Shown here: piece by piece, positions 1 to 7,500 of the stretch
Layout: every line of letters starts with the position of its first letter
Position numbering within the stretch: position 1 is the stretch's first letter
From: an uncultured Roseburia sp.
GTDB taxonomy: Bacteria > Bacillota > Clostridia > Lachnospirales > Lachnospiraceae
Direction: 5' to 3'
Assembly: GCA_947070915.1 (NCBI GenBank)
Contig: CAMTDY010000102.1
Span: forward strand, 1-10,334
Length of the DNA: 10,334 bases
Position numbers and translations under genes: made by a program
Notes under the pieces: generated by a model
The model's database searches: none
Told to the model about the DNA's origin: nothing
Seen by the model: the letters and a program-made list of their open reading frames with translations, nothing else

Positions 1-545
1 GTTTTGGAACTGTGGTGATGGCTGCATTTGCGGCAGCTGTTAAGATTGATTCCTTTGCCTATTCGCCGGTTCAGGACTTTGGAAATGCATTTTCTACATA
101 TGTTGCCCAGAATTATGGTGCAGAAAAGAAGGAGCGCATCTGGCAGGGAATGAAGAAAGCGGTGTTTCTCGTATTTTTATTCTGTATCTTCATCAGCCTG
201 CTGATCAATCTATTTGCCGGCAGACTGATGTCTCTCTTTATCGATGCAGATAAGACAGAGATACTTTCTGTGGGAATTGGATATCTGAGGATTGAAGCAT
301 CCTGCTATTTTGGCATCGGATTGTTGTTTCTTTTTTATGGTTTCTACCGCGGAATCAAGCTGCCGCAGATGTCCCTTATATTAACAGTACTTTCCCTTGG
401 TAGCAGGGTTCTTCTGGCATATATGCTGTCCGCAGTACCACAGGTTGGGGTAACAGGGATCTGGCTGGCAGTACCTATTGGCTGGGGATTGGCTGATCTG
501 GCCGGCGGTGGATATTATTTGTACCGAAAAAAGAAATATAATTAG
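1..545 (+). CDS. MATE family efflux transporter, C-terminal fragment (5' partial)
   Basis: The frame is open from the first base and ends at TAG 543-545, giving about 180 residues without a genuine start; the upstream half lies outside the window. MATE proteins export drugs, cationic compounds or metabolites by Na+ or H+ antiport and have 12 membrane helices in two MatE halves. The visible part matches the second half. It opens with a conserved stretch (IDSFAYSPVQDFGNAFSTYV, bases about 45-104) followed by AQNYGA, a typical MATE loop of the form 'A.N.GA'. Four hydrophobic segments follow, consistent with helices 9-12: roughly 162-218, 264-342, 370-425 and 445-525. The protein ends in a basic tail (YRKKKYN). 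Substrate cannot be told. A GTG or ATG at 12-20 would be an internal codon, not the start. The gene runs toward a tRNA gene on the other strand; no rho-independent terminator is evident between them. Confidence 0.9.
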   Translation, partial: FGTVVMAAFAAAVKIDSFAYSPVQDFGNAFSTYVAQNYGAEKKERIWQGMKKAVFLVFLFCIFISLLINLFAGRLMSLFIDADKTEILSVGIGYLRIEASCYFGIGLLFLFYGFYRGIKLPQMSLILTVLSLGSRVLLAYMLSAVPQVGVTGIWLAVPIGWGLADLAGGGYYLYRKKKYN

Positions 546-586
546 AAATAGCTCGATGGCGCAAATTTGCACCGCCGAACTAAAAA

Positions 587-657
587 AGCAGGCAACGGGA
601 ATCGAACCCGCCTCCCCAGCTTGGGAAGCTGGTGTTCTACCAATGAACTATGCCTGC
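587..657 (-). tRNA. tRNA-Gly, anticodon CCC
   Basis: A full cloverleaf can be folded on the minus strand. The acceptor stem is GCAGGCA (651-657) with TGCCTGC (588-594). The D-arm is GTTC/GAAC around ATTGGTA. The anticodon arm is CCAGC-TTCCCAA-GCTGG, with anticodon CCC at 623-625. The variable region is GGAG. The T-arm is GCGGG-TTCGATT-CCCGT. The discriminator base is T at 587, as expected for tRNA-Gly, and the length is 71 nt. CCA is not encoded and would be added after transcription. The CCC species reads GGG codons and supplements the UCC or GCC isoacceptors. A run of six T (582-587) directly follows the acceptor stem and may help stop transcription. The gene stands alone, convergent with the MATE gene and divergent from the GH3 gene. 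Confidence 0.97.
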
Positions 658-665
658 ATACTTCT

Positions 666-693
666 ATTATATCACTGATCAGAAAAAAGTCAA
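666..693 (-). promoter_or_regulatory. Sigma-70/SigA-type promoter of the tRNA-Gly gene
   Basis: On the minus strand there is TTGACT (-35, 688-693), a 16-base spacer, and a perfect TATAAT (-10, 666-671). The -10 box ends only 8 bases before the first tRNA base at 657, so transcription would start at or just before the mature 5' end, leaving little or no leader for RNase P to remove. Both hexamers are close to consensus, fitting a stable-RNA promoter. Confidence 0.8.
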
Positions 694-714
694 AGGAAAT
701 CTTTTTGTATTTAG

Positions 715-745
715 CCCGGCGATGCCATCGCGCCACGTAGCCGGG
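715..745 (+). other. GC-rich inverted repeat in the leader of the GH3 gene
   Basis: CCCGGC (715-720) can pair with GCCGGG (740-745) around a 19-base loop. An alternative inner hairpin GCGAT-GCC-ATCGC lies at 719-731. The structure ends just before the ribosome binding site at 748-754 and stands out as GC-rich between AT-rich sequence and the coding region. No T-run follows, so it is not a terminator. It could affect message stability or translation, but no known riboswitch or operator is recognised. The pairing may be chance. Confidence 0.3.
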
Positions 746-747
746 GG

Positions 748-754
748 AAGGAGG
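748..754 (+). promoter_or_regulatory. Ribosome binding site that fixes the TTG start of the GH3 gene
   Basis: AAGGAGG lies 7 bases upstream of TTG 762-764. This near-perfect Shine-Dalgarno sequence at ideal spacing supports the TTG as the real start; no ATG in the same frame lies at a comparable distance. Confidence 0.85.
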
Positions 755-761
755 AAGCGGA

Positions 762-3581
762 TTGAAACTAGATTGGAAGGAATACACGGATACGGTGAGA
801 CAGGCGGCAGCAGAGGGCTGCGTGCTTTTGAAAAACGACGCGGGAGTATTACCCTTGAGAAATGGGGAAAAAATAGCGGTGTTTGGACGGATCCAGCGTC
901 ATTATTATAAAAGTGGAACCGGCTCTGGAGGCATGGTGAATGTATCCAGAGTGACAGGTATTCTGGATGCACTTCTGGAGGAACCTTCCCTTTGTGTGGA
1001 CGAGGAGCTCCTTGGAGTGTATGACAGCTGGGAACAGGAAAATCCCTTTGATGAAGGACTGGGCTGGGCAAACGAGCCCTGGTCCCAGATCGAGATGCCA
1101 GTGAGTGATGAAGTTGTAAAAACGGCGGGACAGAGAAATGGTACGGCGCTCATACTGATTGGAAGGACGGCAGGGGAAGACCAGGATAATGTGGACGAAA
1201 AGGGCGCTTACCGGCTGTCGGACACAGAAGTGAATCTGATTGAAAAGGTGACAGAATATTTTAACCGGGTGGTAGTGATCTTTAATGTCGGAAGTATTAT
1301 GGATATGTCCCATCCATGTCTCAAAAAGTGCCGGGCGCTCCTGTACAGCTGGCAGGGAGGCATGATTGGAGGTTATGGAGTAGCGGATGTGCTGACGGGC
1401 AGGATTGATCCGTCGGGGCGTCTGACGGATACGATAGCGGAAAGATTAGAAGATTATCCCTCTACTGCTAATTTTGGCGATGAAATAAGAAATTATTATC
1501 AGGAAGATATCTATGTGGGATACCGCTATTTTGAGACCGTGGCGAAGGAAAAGGTAATGTATCCTTTTGGATATGGACTGTCTTATACAGAATTTGAAGA
1601 AGAGGTAACGGATTTTCAGGAGAATAAGGGGGAGATTATCCTTACAGTTACAGTTCGTAATGCTGGGAACAGGATTGGCAGGCAGGTGGTGCAGGTTTAT
1701 GTGGAAGCGCCTCAGGGAAAATTAGGTAAACCCGCCAGAGTTTTAGCAGGTTTTGAAAAGACCAGGCAGCTTGAACCTGGAGAAAAAGAAGAACTTAAGT
1801 TCCACATTCTTCCCTATACCTTTGCCTCCTATGATGATCAGGGAGTGACGGGACATGCTTATTCATATGTGCTGGAGTCTGGTGAATACCGGGTATATGC
1901 GGGGAAAAATGTAAGGGACGCTGTCTGCGCAGGGAGGTTTTGTCTGGGAGAGATAAGGATCATAGAACAGTTGTCCCAGAATATGGCACCCATACTTCCT
2001 TTTCAGCGGATGAAGCCGCAGGCACCGGTTGAAGGAAAAGATGGCTGGTGCATGACATTTGAAGAGGTGCCGCTTGGGGAGAAAGTGGATCAAATCAAGC
2101 GTTCTCAGCATCTGCCGGAGGAAATACCTTACACCGGGGATCAGGGATACCAACTACGGGATGTGGCAGAGGGAAGCATAACCATGGAACAGTTCGTGGC
2201 ACAATTTGATGAGGAAGATCTCTCTTGTATCATCCGGGGAGAAGGGATGGGAAGCCCAAAAGTTACCCTTGGGACAGCAGCAGCCTATGGAGGTGTGTCA
2301 AAACATCTGGCTGCTATGGGAATTCCCTGTGGGTGCTGCGCCGACGGCCCTTCGGGGCTGCGTATTGACTGCGGGATAAAGGCATTCAGCCTGCCCAACG
2401 GTACGATGCTGGCATGTACCTTTGAGCCGGCGCTGGTGCAGAAAATATATTCATTTACCGGACGGGAGATGGTCAACAGCAGGATTGACAATATTCTTGG
2501 GCCAGGTATGAATATCCATCGTAATCCCCTGAATGGAAGAAATTTTGAGTATTTTTCCGAGGATCCATATCTCACAGGAAAGATCGCAGCGGCCCAGGTG
2601 AGAGGTCTGAAAGAGGCAGGAGTTACCGGAACTCTGAAACATTTTGCTGCCAACAACCAGGAGACAAAAAGAACGGAATCAGATTCTGTCATATCGGAGC
2701 GGGCTCTGCGGGAGATTTACCTGAAAGGCTTTGAAATCGCTGTGAAGGAGGGCGGCGCCGATTCTGTCATGACCACCTATGGTTCATTGAATGGTGTTTG
2801 GACGGCGGGAAGATATGAACTCAATACCTCGATGCTGCGTGATGAATGGGGGTTCGAGGGAATTGTGATGACAGACTGGTGGGCAAAGGTCAGCAGCCAG
2901 GACAGAGATGAGCCGGCACGCGGAAATGATTTTGCTTCCATGATAAGAGCTCAGAATGACCTTTATATGGTCTGTCAGGAAGGGGATAAGAATCTGACCG
3001 GAGACAATACCCTCTCTGAGCTGGAGAAGGGAGGTCTGGCAAAGGGTGAACTGCAGCGCAGCGCCATGAATATATGCAGGCAGCTGATGGCTACACCGGC
3101 GTATCTGCGGAAGACCGGAAGGGAATGCAAAGTTGAGATTATAAACCGGCCGGCGGAGGTAGAAAATTTCTGTGTGGATGATATCGAATATTATGAGGTA
3201 AACGATATGGCGGAGATTCCGATGGAGCAGGTAGATACATCCAAAGACAGCAACTTTGTATTTGCTTTATCGGTAAAAAGCCAGGGAATTTATGAAATGG
3301 AACTTGAATTCTGTTCTGATCTGGAGCTGATGGCACAGATTCCCATGACTGTTTTTGCCCAAAGCGTACCCATTGGTGCCATTTCATTTAACGGAACCAA
3401 AGGACAGTGGCAGACGATAACAAAAAGAATCTGTATTGGGGCAAAATACGGGGTTCTTAGATTACATTTTACACAAGGTGGAGTAAGGTTAAAAACCATG
3501 CGGTTCCGGCTTGTGGAAAAAGCAGAAGACGAAAATAATCCGATGGATGTATCGGGAGAATACGAGATGGGATTCCGTTAG
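762..3581 (+). CDS. GH3 family beta-glucosidase-type glycoside hydrolase with rotated domain order
   Basis: This 939-residue protein starts at TTG (see RBS 748-754) and has no signal peptide, so it probably acts in the cytoplasm on imported oligosaccharides, releasing terminal beta-linked sugars with retention. The domain order is reversed relative to most GH3 enzymes. First comes the GH3 C-domain (about 10-275, opening with AAAEGCVLLKNDAGVLPL). Next is an Fn3-like domain (about 276-400, preceded by PFGYGLSYTEF). The (beta/alpha)8 N-domain follows (about 500-780). Visible active-site residues in the N-domain are DGPSGLR (528-534), RNFEYFSEDP (593-602), KHF (626-628) and the likely nucleophile Asp705 in IVMTDWWA. 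Glu139 in GRTAGED aligns with the SGEGxDR acid/base Glu of other GH3 enzymes. The same rotation is known from Ruminococcus albus and Butyrivibrio beta-glucosidases. Residues about 795-920 look like an added beta-sandwich (GQWQTI, then LRLHFTQGGVRL), possibly CBM6-like. Substrate (glucoside, xyloside or other) cannot be fixed from sequence alone. Confidence 0.93.
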   Translation: MKLDWKEYTDTVRQAAAEGCVLLKNDAGVLPLRNGEKIAVFGRIQRHYYKSGTGSGGMVNVSRVTGILDALLEEPSLCVDEELLGVYDSWEQENPFDEGLGWANEPWSQIEMPVSDEVVKTAGQRNGTALILIGRTAGEDQDNVDEKGAYRLSDTEVNLIEKVTEYFNRVVVIFNVGSIMDMSHPCLKKCRALLYSWQGGMIGGYGVADVLTGRIDPSGRLTDTIAERLEDYPSTANFGDEIRNYYQEDIYVGYRYFETVAKEKVMYPFGYGLSYTEFEEEVTDFQENKGEIILTVTVRNAGNRIGRQVVQVYVEAPQGKLGKPARVLAGFEKTRQLEPGEKEELKFHILPYTFASYDDQGVTGHAYSYVLESGEYRVYAGKNVRDAVCAGRFCLGEIRIIEQLSQNMAPILPFQRMKPQAPVEGKDGWCMTFEEVPLGEKVDQIKRSQHLPEEIPYTGDQGYQLRDVAEGSITMEQFVAQFDEEDLSCIIRGEGMGSPKVTLGTAAAYGGVSKHLAAMGIPCGCCADGPSGLRIDCGIKAFSLPNGTMLACTFEPALVQKIYSFTGREMVNSRIDNILGPGMNIHRNPLNGRNFEYFSEDPYLTGKIAAAQVRGLKEAGVTGTLKHFAANNQETKRTESDSVISERALREIYLKGFEIAVKEGGADSVMTTYGSLNGVWTAGRYELNTSMLRDEWGFEGIVMTDWWAKVSSQDRDEPARGNDFASMIRAQNDLYMVCQEGDKNLTGDNTLSELEKGGLAKGELQRSAMNICRQLMATPAYLRKTGRECKVEIINRPAEVENFCVDDIEYYEVNDMAEIPMEQVDTSKDSNFVFALSVKSQGIYEMELEFCSDLELMAQIPMTVFAQSVPIGAISFNGTKGQWQTITKRICIGAKYGVLRLHFTQGGVRLKTMRFRLVEKAEDENNPMDVSGEYEMGFR

Positions 3582-3625
3582 TGTTATGTAATATTATTTT
3601 ACTATCCTACCGGAAATCCTGAAAT

Positions 3626-3630
3626 GGAGG
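3626..3630 (+). promoter_or_regulatory. Ribosome binding site favouring the second ATG of rmuC
   Basis: GGAGG lies 5 bases upstream of ATG 3636-3638. It falls inside the first four codons of a longer reading that would start at ATG 3624, and that first ATG has no good Shine-Dalgarno sequence in front of it. The start at 3636 is therefore preferred. Confidence 0.7.
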
Positions 3631-3635
3631 ATAAG

Positions 3636-4481
3636 ATGGAGATTTTGACAGGAATTATGCTGATGGTACTGATTCTCATGAATGCTGTTCTTGTCTTTAT
3701 GGTACTTAGGAAAGACAGATCTGGGAAACCGGATGCCGGGTCGGAACAGATGCGCCGGGATATCGACGAATTGAAGCGGATATTCACTGGGGTGAAAACG
3801 CGGGGGATCTGGGGAGAGTGGCAGCTGGGGAGCATCCTGGAGGAGACACTGACCAGTGAGCAGTATGAGACAGAGTGTATGGTGATTCCTGGAAGTACGA
3901 ACCGGGTGGAATATGCGGTAAAACTTCCGGGGCGGTTTGAACAGACGGTATATCTGCCCATAGATTCTAAATTTCCCCTGGATGCTTATCTTCATCTGGA
4001 AGAGGCACGAAACAGCGGAAACCGGGAGATGATGGAGGACGCTGGGATTTTGTTTAAGAACCGGGTTCGGGGATTTGCCAAGGAAATTCGTGATAAGTAT
4101 ATTATGCCGCCATACACTACGAATTTTGGTATTTTATTTTTCCCGGTGGAGTCGGTCTATGTAGAAGCAGTGAAGTGCGGATTGGGGCAGGAGCTGATGC
4201 GAAAATACCAGATTACCATGGCATCCCCGGAAAGCCTTTCTGTTCTTCTGAATACACTGCAGATGGGATTCCGGACACTGGAGATTGAGGAAAAGAGCAG
4301 TGAGGCGTGGAGAGTGCTGACGGAAGTCCGCTCTGAGGTAGAGAAATATGAGGAGGTTCTGCTGAACCTGCAGAAGCGCATCGAACAGACAGGAAAAGAG
4401 CTGGAACTTCTGGTGGGAAGGCGCACCAGGCTTTTGAAAAAGAAGCTGGAACGGCTGGATGAGGAAGAAGATAATATTTAG
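3636..4481 (+). CDS. rmuC: DNA recombination protein RmuC homologue, short form
   Basis: With the start at 3636 the protein has 281 residues; starting at ATG 3624 gives 285. Residues 3-24 form one N-terminal membrane helix, so the rest should face the cytoplasm. The RmuC domain fills about 55-245, with GIWGEWQL (57-64), NRVEYAVKLPGR (89-100), PIDSKFPL (108-115), FGILFFPVESVY (164-175) and SPESL (197-201). The Glu92 / Asp110-Ser-Lys112 pattern resembles the PD-(D/E)XK-type nuclease signature proposed for this family. In E. coli, loss of RmuC raises recombination at short inverted repeats; the biochemical activity is not settled. A helical, charged tail (about 230-278) may form a coiled coil. 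The long coiled coil that usually separates membrane anchor and RmuC domain is reduced to about 30 residues, making this shorter than the usual 350-500. The 54-base gap after the GH3 gene has no clear terminator, so co-transcription is possible. Confidence 0.92.
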   Translation: MEILTGIMLMVLILMNAVLVFMVLRKDRSGKPDAGSEQMRRDIDELKRIFTGVKTRGIWGEWQLGSILEETLTSEQYETECMVIPGSTNRVEYAVKLPGRFEQTVYLPIDSKFPLDAYLHLEEARNSGNREMMEDAGILFKNRVRGFAKEIRDKYIMPPYTTNFGILFFPVESVYVEAVKCGLGQELMRKYQITMASPESLSVLLNTLQMGFRTLEIEEKSSEAWRVLTEVRSEVEKYEEVLLNLQKRIEQTGKELELLVGRRTRLLKKKLERLDEEEDNI

Positions 4482-4517
4482 ATCAATAGTGCCAAATACT
4501 CCTATATTTTTTTTATT

Positions 4518-4545
4518 TTGCTAGCTTTTATGAAAGCGGTATGAT
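4518..4545 (+). promoter_or_regulatory. Probable promoter of the giant surface-protein gene
   Basis: TTGCTA (4518-4523), a 16-base spacer, and TATGAT (4540-4545) form a moderate SigA-type promoter in an AT-rich intergenic region. It would give a leader of about 30 bases. A small hairpin, GCTTT-TATG-AAAGC (4524-4537), fills the spacer and could be an operator or chance. The gene also has its own AGGGGG ribosome binding site at 4569-4574, 7 bases before the ATG. The T-run at 4507-4514 lacks a preceding GC-rich stem, so it is not called as an rmuC terminator. Confidence 0.5.
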
Positions 4546-4581
4546 AAAATATTACCAAATTAATCCATAGGGGGTATACTT

Positions 4582-7500
4582 ATGAAAAAATATTTAGCGC
4601 TTTTGGTTTGTTTTTCGATGGTTCTGCAGTTGACCGCATTTACAGGAAAAGAAGCTAAAGCAGAAAATAAATGGGAAGGATATATTGCAGTTTCTTCAAA
4701 ACAAGAATTGAATGCGATCCGGGAAGATCCGGCTGCCAGGTATTATCTGACGGCGGATATAGAATTTAAAGAAGCAGATTTTAAGTCCGGAGGAGAATTT
4801 TACAACGCAGGACGGGGCTGGGAAATAATCGAGACCTTTACCGGTGTTTTGGATGGAAACGGCCATGCCATAAAGGGTCTCCAAATAGAACGCCGAGTAG
4901 ATCAGGTTGGTCTGGTCGGCATAAATGAAGGGGAGATAAAAAACCTTACCTTTGACCACGCCATCGTCAGAGCGCCTTTTACCTTATATAGTGGAATTGT
5001 GGCTGGCACAAACAAAGGAACGTTAGAAAACATTACGATAACAGACTCCAGTTCAGCGATGTCAAATTCTTCTGTTACGGGAACATGGGGTTCGACAGAA
5101 GGAGCAAAAATATCAGGATATGTTGGCGGGGTCTGTGGAAGAAACAGCGGATGTATTCGTACCAGTGTGGTAAGGAATACGACCGTGGAAAATTTTTCAA
5201 GTATTTCATATGTACAGGCCGGGGGGATCTGTGGAGATCAAAGAGGAGAAGAGTCGGAGATAGTGGATTGTTATGTGACTGGAGGGGAGGTGACCTGTGA
5301 GGAAACGGCAGGTGGATCCAGTGAAAATTCAAAGTTTTCACATGCTGGAGGCATCGCCGGAGGAAGTATGGGTGGATTGATAAAAAGATGTTATAATGCC
5401 AGTCCGGTGTCTGCGATCCGTCCCAACTATCGTGGATATGCAACAGATGCTGCGGGAATCAACGGAGGAAATGGAGGGATTATCGAGGAGTGCTTTAATG
5501 TTGGAACATTGACAAGTACTTCTGGCCAGGTTTCGAGGAAGCGTGGCATTTGTTGTGGGGGTGGTCAGGTTATAAATTCTTATTATTTATATGGTACAGC
5601 AAATCAAGGAAGAGAGACATATGGGGATGGTATAGGAAGAGGTGAATCGCTGACCCGTAAGCAGATTAAGGTACGTGCCTGCTGGGTGGGATTTGATTTT
5701 ACAGAAGACTGGGTTCTGGATCCGGATTCCGGAATTAATTATCCACAGTTGAGACGAAATCGTCAGGTGGCTGATTCCGGAATCCCGGAGCCGGATGATG
5801 ATAAGGACCAGAGCAGTGTGCCAGAAGGGTATACAGGTATTTTTGACGTCCAGGATTTATTTTGCATTCGCAATAACCTGTCCGGGAAGTACATATTAAT
5901 GAACGATATAGATCTGACGGAGGCCACAGGGACAGACGGACTCTGGAATTTTGCGAAATACGGCTGGAAACCACTGTCTGATGGAAGTGAAAATGGTTTT
6001 ACAGGTGAGCTGGATGGGAATGGCCACACGATCAAAGGTCTGACGATGACAGGGGACATAATTTATGATTATGATGGTCTCTTTGAGATCAATAATGGAA
6101 TTATAAAAAATATTATTTTTGAAAATGCGAAAATTAGTCACAGCGATGTAGGCAATGTTGCTTCTGGTATTGTTACAGGTATCAACAAGGGGACCATTGA
6201 GAATGTGACATTGAAAAAATGCAATTTGTATATATTTTCCGAATCTACTCCAAGTAGTCAGTTCGCTGGGGGGATCTGTGGAAAGAATGCAGGCCGCATT
6301 GACAAATGTGTCGTTATGGATTGCGTCATAGAAAATGCGACCCATACAAAGAAAGTTAATTATTGTGGAGGCATCTGTGGAATTCAGACCAGTGGACAGT
6401 CGGAAGTTACCAACAGTTATGTTTTAGACAGCGACATCCAAGCCAGAAATTCATGGACAATTTCGGGGGCAACAGAGTCTGACAGAGAGGCATATGCTGG
6501 TGGTATAACAGGTGAAAATAACGGCGTAATCAGAAAATGTTATAATACCAGCAGTGTGCTGGCGGTCAGAGGCAGTTCCTCTTACGCATATTATGCATAT
6601 GCAGGAGGAATCGCAGGAATTCACTATAATGGGAAACAGGGTAACATATACGATTGTTTCAATCTCGGACAGATCGCTGTTGAAGGAAAAGGTGGATGCA
6701 AGGTATCAGGAATCGCATACAATGCCAAAGACGCAAAGGCATGCTATTCCCTTAAAGGGGTATTGAAAAATGGCGACACTTCGTGCAGTGAAAGTTTAGC
6801 CGCATGCGGTACTTTTTTGGAAGAGGACATTTCAAAGAAAGAGAGTTATCCAGAGTTTGACTTTGACCATGAGTGGGTAATAGACCCGTCTTCCGGCATA
6901 GCATATCCGCAGATCTGTGAGTTCAGGGAAGTTCATGTAAAATCAGCAGAACTTGTGGCGGTACCCCAGAAGCTAGAATTTTTCCAGGGGGATGAGATCG
7001 ATCCGCGGGGTGGACAACTTCGGGTTTCCTATGTAGAGAATACCAACACTGGTCTGATTGATTTAGAGAAATATATGCTGTCAGGTTATGATATGAAAAA
7101 CCTGGGCAGACAGACGGTAACAGTTACCTATGATGGGAAGGTCTGCTCCTATGAAATAAATGTTAAGCCGGTTCCGGTATCTTCTGTCAGCATGGAAGAA
7201 AAAGAAACAGAAATTAATAAAGGAGAAACCAGGAAACTGCAGGCGGAGATTCTGCCTTCGACGGCGACGGACAAAACACTGGTCTGGGAAACATCGGATG
7301 CGGACATTGCAGAGGTTGACGCCAATGGTGAAGTGAGGGCGAAGGCACTCGGTACAGCTACGATATCTGTCTGCTCCACCAATGGCAAGAGAGCTGAATG
7401 TGTAGTTACCGTTGTGTCACGGGCGGCATCTGTGCGGCTAAATACCACTGAACTGGTAATAAACAAGGGTGAGGTACAAGAGCTTACCTATGAAGCGTTT

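Noticed and set aside
558..573. Imperfect palindrome GGCGCAAATTTGCACC between the MATE gene and the tRNA, as a bidirectional terminator or operator
   Set aside because: It is a near-perfect palindrome without a loop, has one mismatch pair, and no T-run follows it on either strand.
679..1313. Minus-strand ORFs of 130 and 154 aa overlapping the GH3 start
   Set aside because: They lie antisense to a clearly recognised GH3 C-domain, have no recognisable domain, and overlap each other in different frames.
4485..4514. T-run at 4507-4514 after rmuC as a rho-independent terminator
   Set aside because: No GC-rich stem precedes it; the best pairing I could find is 3 base pairs.
5075..6345. Minus-strand ORFs (79-149 aa) across the GLUG modules
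   Set aside because: They are shadows of the long plus-strand frame, with no recognisable protein features.
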